Translations under genes and position numbers: made by a program | Notes under the pieces: generated by a model | Told to the model about the DNA's origin: nothing | Database searches by the model: none | The model's input: only the letters and a program-made list of their open reading frames with translations | NCBI GenBank assembly: GCA_017649745.1 | Contig: JAGCGE010000141.1 | Span: 3,042 to 67,041, forward strand | Length of the DNA: 64,000 nucleotides | Reading direction: 5' to 3' | Origin: Clostridiales bacterium | GTDB lineage: Bacteria; Bacillota_A; Clostridia; Saccharofermentanales; Saccharofermentanaceae | Shown here: piece after piece, positions 48,851-56,768 of the stretch | How positions within the stretch are numbered: the first letter of the stretch is position 1 | Layout of the letters: each line of letters opens with the position of its first letter

Positions 48851-49126
48851 ATGAAATATTTGGTCACAGAAATGCAGCATCATAAGACAGGTGCTGTTGT
48901 AATAAAAAATACCGAGAAAACAGAGTATAACGGAACTTCGGGTGCTCTTAGACTTTTTTATGATACCTTATCGCTTGCTTCTGTAAGTACATCTCAGATG
49001 AAATGCCAGGTTTCTATTACGGATGAGAACATGGTTCGTCTGAAATACGATGAAGTTGTAAATCCTAATGTGGTTCCAGATCCTGATGTGGTTCCAGAAG
49101 CACCTGAAGATGAAATAACCGAATAA
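48851..49126 (+). CDS. Small unknown protein with acidic proline-rich tail
   Basis: 91 residues behind AAGGAGAAATCAAA. A beta-rich front and a tail with V-V-P-D-P-D-V-V-P-E-A-P. The start context AATCAAAATG recurs at three other late genes. Confidence 0.6.
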   Translation: MKYLVTEMQHHKTGAVVIKNTEKTEYNGTSGALRLFYDTLSLASVSTSQMKCQVSITDENMVRLKYDEVVNPNVVPDPDVVPEAPEDEITE

Positions 49127-49424
49127 CCCAGTTAAAAGCAAGACATGAAATGTGAATAATCAGTCATCTTGGTCAGACATTAAAGTAACATATTTGTGTC
49201 TTGTTTTTATATAGTTAACAGCCTCAGAGAGTCCCCCCACAAAAAAAGGAAGATTCTCGTTTGCCGATCTTTTTCCAATACCAACACTCTCTGGGGTTTG
49301 TTATATAAAAATGGAAAGAAGGTGATGAAAAAATGAAAAAGAAGCTATAACATATTTTACAACTGAATATTGTTCATACCTCAAATTACTTAAAAATATT
49401 ACTTGATAAAAGGAGGATATACAA
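49127..49424 (+). other. Structured leader before the gene at 49425
   Basis: About 300 bases without a gene. CCTCAGAGAGT (49222-49232) pairs with ACTCTCTGGGG (about 49283-49293), with one wobble, around about 50 nt. A short frame at 49333 (M-K-K-K-L) follows GAAAGAAGGTGATGAA. It could be a leader RNA or the remains of a terminator. Confidence 0.45.
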
Positions 49425-50225
49425 ATGTCATTAATGGATAATGGCTGTTTAAGCGCGGCAGATGTTGCTGCAGTTACTAGAAATTCTGGAGGATTCGGAA
49501 ATTTTGGAGATGGAGGTTTCTTCTGGATAATTATCCTTTTCTTGTTCGCTATATTTGGAAATGGCGGATGGGGTAATGGCTTTGGTGGAAATGGAAATGC
49601 CGCAGTCCCGCTAATCATGCAGGGACAGCAGCAGTCTGAAGTTCAGAGAGTTGTTGATCAGCAGTCTGTTATGGGCGGCATCACTGCTCTTCAGGCACAG
49701 GCCGCTAACGGTTTCTCAGATGCTGAGATTTCTCGTTGCAATATGCAGACCAATTTACTTCAGGCTATTAATAATAACCAGTCTGCAAATGCTGCTTCAT
49801 TTAATGGAGTTAATCAGGGTATTGCTGATCTCAAGTATGTAGCGGCAACAGAAAACTGTGCAGACAGAACTCTCATTCAGTCTTCCACAAGAGACGTGAT
49901 TGAGAACACAAATAATAAGGTTCAGGCTGTAATGGATAAGCTTTGTCAGTTAGAGCTCGATAATATTAAGTCTAATTATGAGGCACAGATCAGAGCTATG
50001 CAGCAGCAGAACAATCAGCTACTTTCCGATAATCAGTCTCTTAGATTCCAGGCTTCTCAGGGCGCACAGTCAGCACAGATTCTTGCTGATAATGCAGCAC
50101 AGACTATGGCACTTGAGCAGTATCTTGCTCCTGTACCGAAGCCGGCTTACATCGTTCAGAATCCTAATTGCTGCTCACAGCAGTATTACACAGGATGTGG
50201 TTGCGGATCTAGGATGATAGGTTAA
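49425..50225 (+). CDS. Probable virion protein: hydrophobic Gly-rich N-terminus, coiled coil, Cys-rich end
   Basis: 266 residues behind AAAGGAGGATATACAA. A hydrophobic, glycine/phenylalanine-rich segment at about 20-60 (F-F-W-I-I-I-L-F-L-F), a long helix with glutamine/asparagine heptads, and a C-terminal C-C-S ... C-G-C-G. The type is common before capsid-associated genes in gut phages. Could be a fibrous or membrane-interacting virion protein. No enzyme motif. Confidence 0.6.
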   Translation: MSLMDNGCLSAADVAAVTRNSGGFGNFGDGGFFWIIILFLFAIFGNGGWGNGFGGNGNAAVPLIMQGQQQSEVQRVVDQQSVMGGITALQAQAANGFSDAEISRCNMQTNLLQAINNNQSANAASFNGVNQGIADLKYVAATENCADRTLIQSSTRDVIENTNNKVQAVMDKLCQLELDNIKSNYEAQIRAMQQQNNQLLSDNQSLRFQASQGAQSAQILADNAAQTMALEQYLAPVPKPAYIVQNPNCCSQQYYTGCGCGSRMIG

Positions 50226-50237
50226 GGAGGTGATAGT

Positions 50238-50720
50238 ATGGCGGAATATACTGCTATCGCCGACCAGACCGTAATTGGCGGTCAACCAGTAGTATTTACA
50301 GAGTCACCAATTCCCTGTACTAGAGGTCTTATTAGACACGAAGATGGTACAGGGCTTTTTACGTTAAGCGGCGCGGTTCCTGCAAGCGAGTATCAAAATA
50401 GATGCTGTTGCCAGGGTGAACCGACTGCTGACTATCTTGTAACATTTCATGCAAACATCGCAGTTCCTGAAGGTGGTACAGTTGGACCTATTCAGCTTGC
50501 CATTGCTATGGATGGAACAACAATCCCGGCATCAACAATGATAGTAACTCCTACAGTTGTAGAAGCATACTTCAATGTCGGAACATCAAAGAATGTTCAG
50601 TGTTTCCCTGGATGTTGCAGAAATCTTTCCATTGTCAACACTTCGGCAGATCAGGCCCCGATCCTTGTATCAAATGCGATACTGGAGATTACGAGACCTG
50701 ATTTAATAATGACTTTATAA
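50238..50720 (+). CDS. Beta-sandwich virion protein, TNF-like fold possible
   Basis: 160 residues behind TAAGGAGGTGATAGT. R-G-L-I-R-H-E-D-G-T-G-L-F-T-L-S-G is a strand pair, then Cys (C-C-C) and a series of strands with I-P-A-S-T-M and I-L-E-I-T. The pattern fits a jelly-roll or TNF-like surface protein. It lies between 49425 and 50734, in one coupled trio. Confidence 0.6.
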   Translation: MAEYTAIADQTVIGGQPVVFTESPIPCTRGLIRHEDGTGLFTLSGAVPASEYQNRCCCQGEPTADYLVTFHANIAVPEGGTVGPIQLAIAMDGTTIPASTMIVTPTVVEAYFNVGTSKNVQCFPGCCRNLSIVNTSADQAPILVSNAILEITRPDLIMTL

Positions 50721-50733
50721 GGAGGTGAAGAGA

Positions 50734-51177
50734 ATGGAATACAAGAAGTATAGAGATAAAATTTGTACAATGTTAGACCAGCTCTTTGAAAAGCCGGATC
50801 TTTCTATTGCAGAAGTTAAGAATGCTACAGAGGCATTTGAGCTTCTCCATAAGATGGACGAGGTTCAGCGCGGTGAGTCTATGAGAGACCAATTTGGAGA
50901 ATCTTACGGACATTACTATCCTGAATATTATGGCACACAGGGCAGGTTTACAGGTGGTCCTCATCCGGATCTTAACTATGGAGATAGTTATGGTCGTCAG
51001 ATGAGAAGTACTGTTACTGGTCGTTACATGGATAACGATCTTGGTAAGTATGGCCACTCGATAAAAGATCGTATGGTAGCTCGTTTGGAAGACATGATGG
51101 ATCAGGCTAAGAATAAATACGAGCAGGACGAAATCAAAGAAGAAATTCGTCGTATCCGTATGAACGAAACAATGTAA
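50734..51177 (+). CDS. Unknown structural-region protein (H-S-I-K-D-R-M type)
   Basis: 147 residues from ATG 50734, with GGAGGTGAAGAGA upstream (the GTG at 50725 overlaps it). Helical start, a glycine/tyrosine-rich middle (Y-P-E-Y-Y-G-T-Q-G-R-F), and a C-terminal G-H-S-I-K-D-R-M-V-A-R-L-E-D-M-M helix. The last motif recurs in many gut-phage proteins next to capsid-associated genes. Confidence 0.65.
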   Translation: MEYKKYRDKICTMLDQLFEKPDLSIAEVKNATEAFELLHKMDEVQRGESMRDQFGESYGHYYPEYYGTQGRFTGGPHPDLNYGDSYGRQMRSTVTGRYMDNDLGKYGHSIKDRMVARLEDMMDQAKNKYEQDEIKEEIRRIRMNETM

Positions 51178-51184
51178 CTCGTTT

Positions 51185-51220
51185 GGAGAGGTAAGGATTA
51201 CCCCTGCCTCTCCTTTTATT
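51185..51220 (+). terminator. Intrinsic terminator
   Basis: GGAGAGG pairs with CCTCTCC, loop 15 nt, then TTTTATT. Confidence 0.8.
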
Positions 51221-51233
51221 AAGGAGAATTGCT

Positions 51234-51839
51234 ATGTGGAAACCATCAGTCACTCCAAGCGATGTTATTCGACATTCGCAAGGTCCTTGGAAAGACGAAC
51301 TCGCTCATCATGGCATCCTGGGTATGAAATGGGGTGTAACCAATGGACCGCCATATCCTTTAAAAGACGAAGATCATTCTGCTCGAGAAAAGAGAATGGC
51401 AAGGAAAATGTCAAGACAGGAGCGAGCAGAAGCTAGAAAAAGAAAAAAGCAGGCAAAGCACGATCTGAAAGCTCAAAGAAAAGCCGAGAAAGCAGAAGCA
51501 ATTAGACAGAAGGTAATAAAAACCGGCGATGCTAAACAGATAGCGAAGTATAAAGGTAAGATAAGTAATGAAGAGTATGATGAGTTATTCAAGCGATTGG
51601 CCAACGAAAAGCATCTTGATGAGCTTACATCATCTCAGATGAGAGAAATAGCTTCAAAAATAAATTCCATAAAGAATGTAGTTAGTGGAATCAAAGCTAC
51701 TTCTGATGCTGCTATAGACCTTTATAATAACGGAGCCGATGTTTACAATGCGTTTCTTGCAAAGGAAGGATCTAGTGCGCGAAGTATAGAACGATCCGGT
51801 AAGAAAAAGAAAAAAAGACAATCCGATGATGACGATTAA
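51234..51839 (+). CDS. Basic head-module protein with N-terminal L-x-H tags
   Basis: 201 residues behind AAGGAGAATTGCT. Two tags in the first 35 residues: V-I-R-H-S-Q-G-P-W-K and E-L-A-H-H-G-I-L-G-M-K-W-G. Then a very basic helical stretch, an acidic/helical middle and a C-terminal lysine run followed by D-D-D-D. The size, charge and position fit an internal virion protein or scaffold. See finding on the tag. Confidence 0.6.
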   Translation: MWKPSVTPSDVIRHSQGPWKDELAHHGILGMKWGVTNGPPYPLKDEDHSAREKRMARKMSRQERAEARKRKKQAKHDLKAQRKAEKAEAIRQKVIKTGDAKQIAKYKGKISNEEYDELFKRLANEKHLDELTSSQMREIASKINSIKNVVSGIKATSDAAIDLYNNGADVYNAFLAKEGSSARSIERSGKKKKKRQSDDDD

Positions 51840-51852
51840 AAAGAGGTAAGCC

Positions 51853-53610
51853 ATGTTATCAAATACTGCAACCCCTATATACTACGGACAATTTAGGGAC
51901 GCAGTATTGCGGGGAGAAATACCAGTTAATCGAGAAATCGAAATGGAAATGAACCGCATTGATGACTTAATTGACGATCCAAACTTCTATTACGATGATC
52001 AGGCAGTTAATGGTTGGATTAAATATTGTGAGAAGGAATTAACACTTACAGATGGTTCTCCATTAAAATTGCTTGATTCATTCAAACTATGGGGTGAACA
52101 AATCTTTGGTTGGTATCGTTTTGTAGAAAGATCGGTCTATGTTCCTGGAAAAAATGGTCACGGTGGAAAATACGTAACAAAGAGAATTAAGAAGCGCTTG
52201 GTAAATAAACAATATCTGATAGTAGCCAGAGGCGCGGCAAAGTCCATGTACATCTCTACATTACAATCGTATTTCTTAAACGTAGATAAAACCACAACTC
52301 ATCAGGTTCATACCGCACCGACAATGAAACAAGCTGAAGAGGTTTTATCCCCTATCCGAACATCAATAGCAAGAGCAAGAGGTCCGCTATTTCAATTCCT
52401 GACAGATGGAACGGTACATAATACTCGTAGTACGGCGAACAAAGCAAAGCTTGCGTCGACAAAGAAGGGTATTGAGAATTTCATCACGGGTTCGCTATTA
52501 GAGATCAGACCAATGAGGATTGATAAGCTTCAGGGTCTTAACAGTAAGATCAATAGCGTTGATGAGTGGCTTTCTGGTGATATTGCTGAAGACGTTGTTG
52601 GAACTCTCGAACAGGGAGCTTCTAAGAATCAGGGTGGTATCGATGACGAAGATTATCTGATACTAGCCGTATCATCTGAGGGAACGGTAAGAAATGGCCC
52701 TGGTGATAGTATTAAGCTTGAGTTGATGGACATATTAAAAGGCGAAAGAATCGATCCTAGTTACTCGATATGGTATTACAGGCTCGACGATGTAAAAGAA
52801 GTAGCCGATCCAGATATGTGGATTAAAGCAAATCCGAATCTTGGATATACAGTTTCTTATGATACTTATCAAGCGGATGTAGAAAAAGCCGAAAAAGTAC
52901 CAGCAGCTAGAAACGATATATTAGCAAAGCGATTCGGAATACCTACAGAGGGTTATACATACTTCTTTACATATGCTGAAACAATTCCTCACAGAAAGCG
53001 AAACTATTGGCGAATGGCATGTTCTCTTGGAGTTGATCTATCTCAAGGTGATGACTTCTGTGCATTCACATTTCTTTTCCCACTTCAAAATGGTAGTTTT
53101 GGTGTTAAATCTAGGGCATATATCACTTCTAGAAATTTGGATACGCGTCCGATCGCAATCAGACAAAAGTATGAGGAGTTTATGCGAGAGGGATCGTTAA
53201 TAATTATGGAAGGAACTGTTCTGGATATGATGGATGTATATGACGATTTAGATAGGCATATATGTCAACAAGAGTACGACGTTAGAGCATTGGGTTACGA
53301 TCCATATAATGCTAAAGAATTTGTCGGAAGATGGGAACAAGAAAACGGTCCTTTTGGATTGGAAAAAGTAATTCAGGGCGCAAAAACTGAGTCAGTACCT
53401 TTAGGCGAACTTAAGCAGTTGGCTGAAGATAGAGTTCTTCTGTTCGATGAAGAAATTATGAAGTTTGCGATGGGTAACTGTATCACATTAGAGGATACGA
53501 ACGGTAACCGTAAACTATGGAAGAAACGATATGAGCATAAGATAGATAACGTCGCTGCTATGATGGATGCTTTTGTTGCTTATAAAGTTAATTCTGATTT
53601 GTTCGAATAG
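51853..53610 (+). CDS. Large terminase subunit (TerL)
   Basis: 585 residues behind AAGAGGTAAGCC. A deviant Walker A R-G-A-A-K-S at 126-131 (K130) after I-V-A, the ATPase; a Walker B-like region with V-D-E-W at about 236-240; and a C-terminal RNase H-like nuclease beginning L-G-V-D-L-S-Q-G at 392-399 (D395), with later acidic D-N-V-A-A-M-M-D. It packages DNA into the prohead through the portal and cuts the concatemer. Confidence 0.9.
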   Translation: MLSNTATPIYYGQFRDAVLRGEIPVNREIEMEMNRIDDLIDDPNFYYDDQAVNGWIKYCEKELTLTDGSPLKLLDSFKLWGEQIFGWYRFVERSVYVPGKNGHGGKYVTKRIKKRLVNKQYLIVARGAAKSMYISTLQSYFLNVDKTTTHQVHTAPTMKQAEEVLSPIRTSIARARGPLFQFLTDGTVHNTRSTANKAKLASTKKGIENFITGSLLEIRPMRIDKLQGLNSKINSVDEWLSGDIAEDVVGTLEQGASKNQGGIDDEDYLILAVSSEGTVRNGPGDSIKLELMDILKGERIDPSYSIWYYRLDDVKEVADPDMWIKANPNLGYTVSYDTYQADVEKAEKVPAARNDILAKRFGIPTEGYTYFFTYAETIPHRKRNYWRMACSLGVDLSQGDDFCAFTFLFPLQNGSFGVKSRAYITSRNLDTRPIAIRQKYEEFMREGSLIIMEGTVLDMMDVYDDLDRHICQQEYDVRALGYDPYNAKEFVGRWEQENGPFGLEKVIQGAKTESVPLGELKQLAEDRVLLFDEEIMKFAMGNCITLEDTNGNRKLWKKRYEHKIDNVAAMMDAFVAYKVNSDLFE

Positions 53611-53620
53611 GAGGAGGTAA

Positions 53621-53920
53621 ATGTGGCAACCTACAGTTAGTTCAGATACTATATGGCATTCCGCTTTAGCTCATTCAGCAAAAGGTACATCTTGGATAAA
53701 GAAAGAGCATAAGTATATCGAGAAAAGAAATGGTAGATATATTTATAAAACAAAAGACGAGATCAAAGAAGCTAGGAAAAAAGAGAAAGCGCGCCGGAAA
53801 GCATTAGCAAAGAAACAACGAAAAGAAGAGAGAAGATTGAGTAGAGAAAGATGGCGTAATATTGATAACATAATTAAAGGATCAATATTATTGAGTATGT
53901 CTAAAGAGAAGGAAAAATAA
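53621..53920 (+). CDS. Tagged basic protein (NGRYIY family)
   Basis: 99 residues behind GAGGAGGTAA. M-W-Q-P-T-V-S-S-D start, then T-I-W-H-S-A, L-A-H-S-A-K-G tags and H-K-Y-I-E-K-R-N-G-R-Y-I-Y. The rest is lysine/arginine-rich helix. Related to the next two genes. Likely packaged DNA-contacting protein. Confidence 0.6.
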   Translation: MWQPTVSSDTIWHSALAHSAKGTSWIKKEHKYIEKRNGRYIYKTKDEIKEARKKEKARRKALAKKQRKEERRLSRERWRNIDNIIKGSILLSMSKEKEK

Positions 53921-53933
53921 AGGAGATAAAATT

Positions 53934-54752
53934 ATGTGGAGACCAACAGTTAGCTCAGATGAATTGATGCATTCTCGTGGACCTTGGAAGAATCATAAGT
54001 ATAAGGCTATTGTAAATGGTCGATATGTTTATGATAACACTATAGGGGCTGCTAAGAAGGCAATCTATAATACCAACCTTTATAAAAACTATAGATTGCA
54101 GAAAGGTATTAAAGCCGGTAGAGCACGCCGTCAGGCAAATCTCGAAGCAGATCCTGCTTATAGGCAGAAGAGGATGCGTGAAGCTGACGATGCCAGAGCA
54201 AGAAAGGTTGTTAAAAACAAGTTCAAATCTGTTTCAAATCTTATTGGTCTGGGTAAGCAGAAGGTTAGTAATTACTTAGAGAAGCTTAAGACTTCTCAGA
54301 GAGTAAATAGCGCTATGAGACGTCGTAATGCTGCAGTTAGATCAATAAAGCGCGGTCAGGCAATCGATAAGGCTGTTAATAGTGTTAAAACAGCATATCG
54401 CGTAAATAGTGCTAAAGCACGTCGCAATGCAGCAGTTGCTGGCATAAAAGGTAAGCAGGCAATTGGTAATGCTGTTAATAGTGTTAAAACAGCATATCGC
54501 GTTAATAGTGCTAAAGCACGTCGCAACGCAGCAGTTGCTGGTATAAAAGGTAAGCAGACAGCCGCAAAGGTTTCCGGTAATATTAGGAAGACTGCTGGCA
54601 ATGCAGCAAGCGCTGCAAAAAAGACTGCTTACAATACCAAGCTTTACAAGGGATATAGGCAGGCTCAGGGTGTTAAGGCCGGACGCAAGCGTTATGCAGC
54701 TAGAAGTGCGAGGGTTAAGAAGAACCGTAAGTGGTCAAAGATCGTAAGATAA
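53934..54752 (+). CDS. Tagged histone-like protein with 33-residue repeats
   Basis: 272 residues behind AAGGAGATAAAATT. M-W-R-P-T-V-S-S-D-E-L-M-H-S tag, then H-K-Y-K ... N-G-R-Y-V-Y, then lysine/arginine/alanine helices with three 33-residue repeats (118-216) built on R-V-N-S-A-x-x-R-R-N-A-A-V. The high alanine and basic content resembles linker-histone tails. It probably condenses DNA in the capsid. Confidence 0.65.
   Translation: MWRPTVSSDELMHSRGPWKNHKYKAIVNGRYVYDNTIGAAKKAIYNTNLYKNYRLQKGIKAGRARRQANLEADPAYRQKRMREADDARARKVVKNKFKSVSNLIGLGKQKVSNYLEKLKTSQRVNSAMRRRNAAVRSIKRGQAIDKAVNSVKTAYRVNSAKARRNAAVAGIKGKQAIGNAVNSVKTAYRVNSAKARRNAAVAGIKGKQTAAKVSGNIRKTAGNAASAAKKTAYNTKLYKGYRQAQGVKAGRKRYAARSARVKKNRKWSKIVR
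54285..54581 (+). repeat. Three 99-bp tandem repeats
   Basis: Units start at 54285, 54384 and 54483. The second and third are nearly the same at DNA level, the first is diverged. Each encodes 33 residues. Confidence 0.9.
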
Positions 54753-54764
54753 GGCGGTGAATCC

Positions 54765-55493
54765 ATGAATGAAGAACTTAGACACTCAGCAAAAGGTACG
54801 ACTTGGAAAAAGAAGGTCCATAAGTATATCGACATTATAAACGGAAGATATGTTTATCCACAGGAAGAAGTAAAAGGATTCGACACAAAAAAGTATACCG
54901 AGCTGTATAAGCAAAGAGTAAGCGAGATTAAGAAGCAGCATGCTATCGAGGAAAGAAATCGAGTAGAAGAAAAGCATAAGAACGACAAAAAGCGACCGTC
55001 TAGTAAATTTACTTCAGAGCGCCTTCAGAAGAGAGCAAATGAAATATTATCTTCAGGAAAAACTGATTCAAAAACATTAGCTAGAGGAAAAGATTTCTTA
55101 AAGAAAGCTAACCAAGCTCGTAATACTTTCTGGAAGAATGCTATGAATTCAGCTAAAGGCGTCGGTCAGTCTCATTCCGATTTTTATAAGAGGGCAGGCG
55201 AAGGTAAGGCAAAAAATAAGACCTATCGCAAAAATCAGCGTCGCGCTAAGCTTGAATCCCTAATCTTTAAGGGGAAGAGAATAGTTAAAAAAGCTCTTAG
55301 TAAACTCGGTGTCGACATGAGTAATCGCGCAATTCAGAGTCGAAAGAAAAAGAAGCGTTCGAAATCAAAGATAACACTTAGACCTAACTCTAGTAGTCGT
55401 ACAACTAAAAAGAGATCGAATACAAAGGTTACTGTAACATCAAATCTTATGCCGGCAGGCACAAAGAAAACAATTAAACCGAAAAAGAGGTAA
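54765..55493 (+). CDS. Tagged basic protein (NGRYVY family)
   Basis: 242 residues behind TAAGGCGGTGAATCC. E-E-L-R-H-S-A-K-G-T tag at residues 3-12, then H-K-Y-I-D-I-I-N-G-R-Y-V-Y, then a strongly basic helical and serine-rich body ending in a K-K-T-I-K-P-K-K-R tail. Same family as 53621 and 53934. Confidence 0.6.
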   Translation: MNEELRHSAKGTTWKKKVHKYIDIINGRYVYPQEEVKGFDTKKYTELYKQRVSEIKKQHAIEERNRVEEKHKNDKKRPSSKFTSERLQKRANEILSSGKTDSKTLARGKDFLKKANQARNTFWKNAMNSAKGVGQSHSDFYKRAGEGKAKNKTYRKNQRRAKLESLIFKGKRIVKKALSKLGVDMSNRAIQSRKKKKRSKSKITLRPNSSSRTTKKRSNTKVTVTSNLMPAGTKKTIKPKKR

Positions 55494-55499
55494 GTTGCT

Positions 55500-56753
55500 G
55501 TGGCAGACATAACTAAACGTTTTCAAAACGCATGGAATGCATTCCTCGGCAGAGATCCAACAAAAAACAGAAACCCTTATCTTTACGGCTCAGGAGTTAG
55601 ACCTGATAGACCGAAGTTCTCTATAAAGAATGAGCGATCAATAGTCAACAGCATATATAACAGAATTGCGTTAGATTGTGCTGCAGTAAACTTTGAGCAT
55701 GTGAGGGTTGATGAAAATGGTCGTTATGTTGAGACCATTGATGATGGATTGAATGAGTGTTTAAGAGTAGACGCCAATATGGATCAGACAGGTAGAGCCT
55801 TCATCCATGATGTAGTCATCTCAATGTTTGACGAGGGCGTAGTGGCTATTGTGCCGACAGACACTAGTGCCGATCCAAAAATTACAAGTTCATATGAAAT
55901 CTATACCCTTAGAACAGGTAAGATAACTGAATGGTTTCCTTATGATGTTCGTGTAGCTCTTTATAACGAGCGTAAGGGTAGACGGGAACAGGTTATAGTT
56001 CCCAAATCTTCTATAGCTATCGTAGAGAATCCGTTCTATACAGTAATGAATGAACCAAACTCTACACTTCAGCGACTTATCCGCACACTTAACAGAATAG
56101 ATCGTCTTAACGAACAAAATTCATCAGGCAAGATGGACCTTATAGTTCAGTTGCCTTACAACCTGCGCACGGAACTCCGTAGACAGCAGGCAGAAGAGCG
56201 TCGTGCGGCGATTACAAATCAGTTAATGGATTCCAAATACGGCATTGCATATATTGATCAGGCGGAGAAGATTGTGCAGTTGAATAGACCAATCGAGAAT
56301 CAAATGTGGAGTCAGGCTACAGACCTAACGGCTATGCTTTACCAGCAGCTTGGTATCTCGGACACAATCCTCAATGGAACTGCAGATGAGCAGACCATGA
56401 AGAACTATTACAACAATACAATCGATCCGGTTGTGACTGCGATTGCTGAGGAAATGATTAGAAAGTTCCTGACGCCAACGGCGAGAACTCAGGGGCAGTC
56501 GATCAAATTCTTTAGGGATCCATTTAAACTTGTTCCTGTTAGTCAGCTTGCTGATATTGCAGATAAGTTCACAAGGAACGAGATAGCTACTTCAAACGAG
56601 CTTCGTGCAGAGATTGGATGGAAACCTGCTGCAGATCCTAGAGCCGATGAGCTTCGAAATAAGAATCTCAATGAATCAGCTCAGGTTTCAGATCAGGTTG
56701 ATGTTTACGGAAATCCGATTAATGACGACTACGATGAAGAACAAAATCTATAA
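55500..56753 (+). CDS. Portal protein
   Basis: 417 residues from GTG 55500 behind AAGAGGTAAGTTGCT. N-S-I-Y-N-R-I-A-L-D-C-A motif, then beta-rich wing, a long helix (R-L-N-E-Q-N-S-S-G-K-M-D) and a C-terminal acidic tail, with N-E-L-R-A-E-I-G-W and P-A-A-D-P near the end, match HK97-type portals. It forms the ring through which DNA passes and lies just before the capsid gene. Confidence 0.82.
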   Translation: MADITKRFQNAWNAFLGRDPTKNRNPYLYGSGVRPDRPKFSIKNERSIVNSIYNRIALDCAAVNFEHVRVDENGRYVETIDDGLNECLRVDANMDQTGRAFIHDVVISMFDEGVVAIVPTDTSADPKITSSYEIYTLRTGKITEWFPYDVRVALYNERKGRREQVIVPKSSIAIVENPFYTVMNEPNSTLQRLIRTLNRIDRLNEQNSSGKMDLIVQLPYNLRTELRRQQAEERRAAITNQLMDSKYGIAYIDQAEKIVQLNRPIENQMWSQATDLTAMLYQQLGISDTILNGTADEQTMKNYYNNTIDPVVTAIAEEMIRKFLTPTARTQGQSIKFFRDPFKLVPVSQLADIADKFTRNEIATSNELRAEIGWKPAADPRADELRNKNLNESAQVSDQVDVYGNPINDDYDEEQNL

Positions 56754-56768
56754 GGAGGAAAAATCAAA

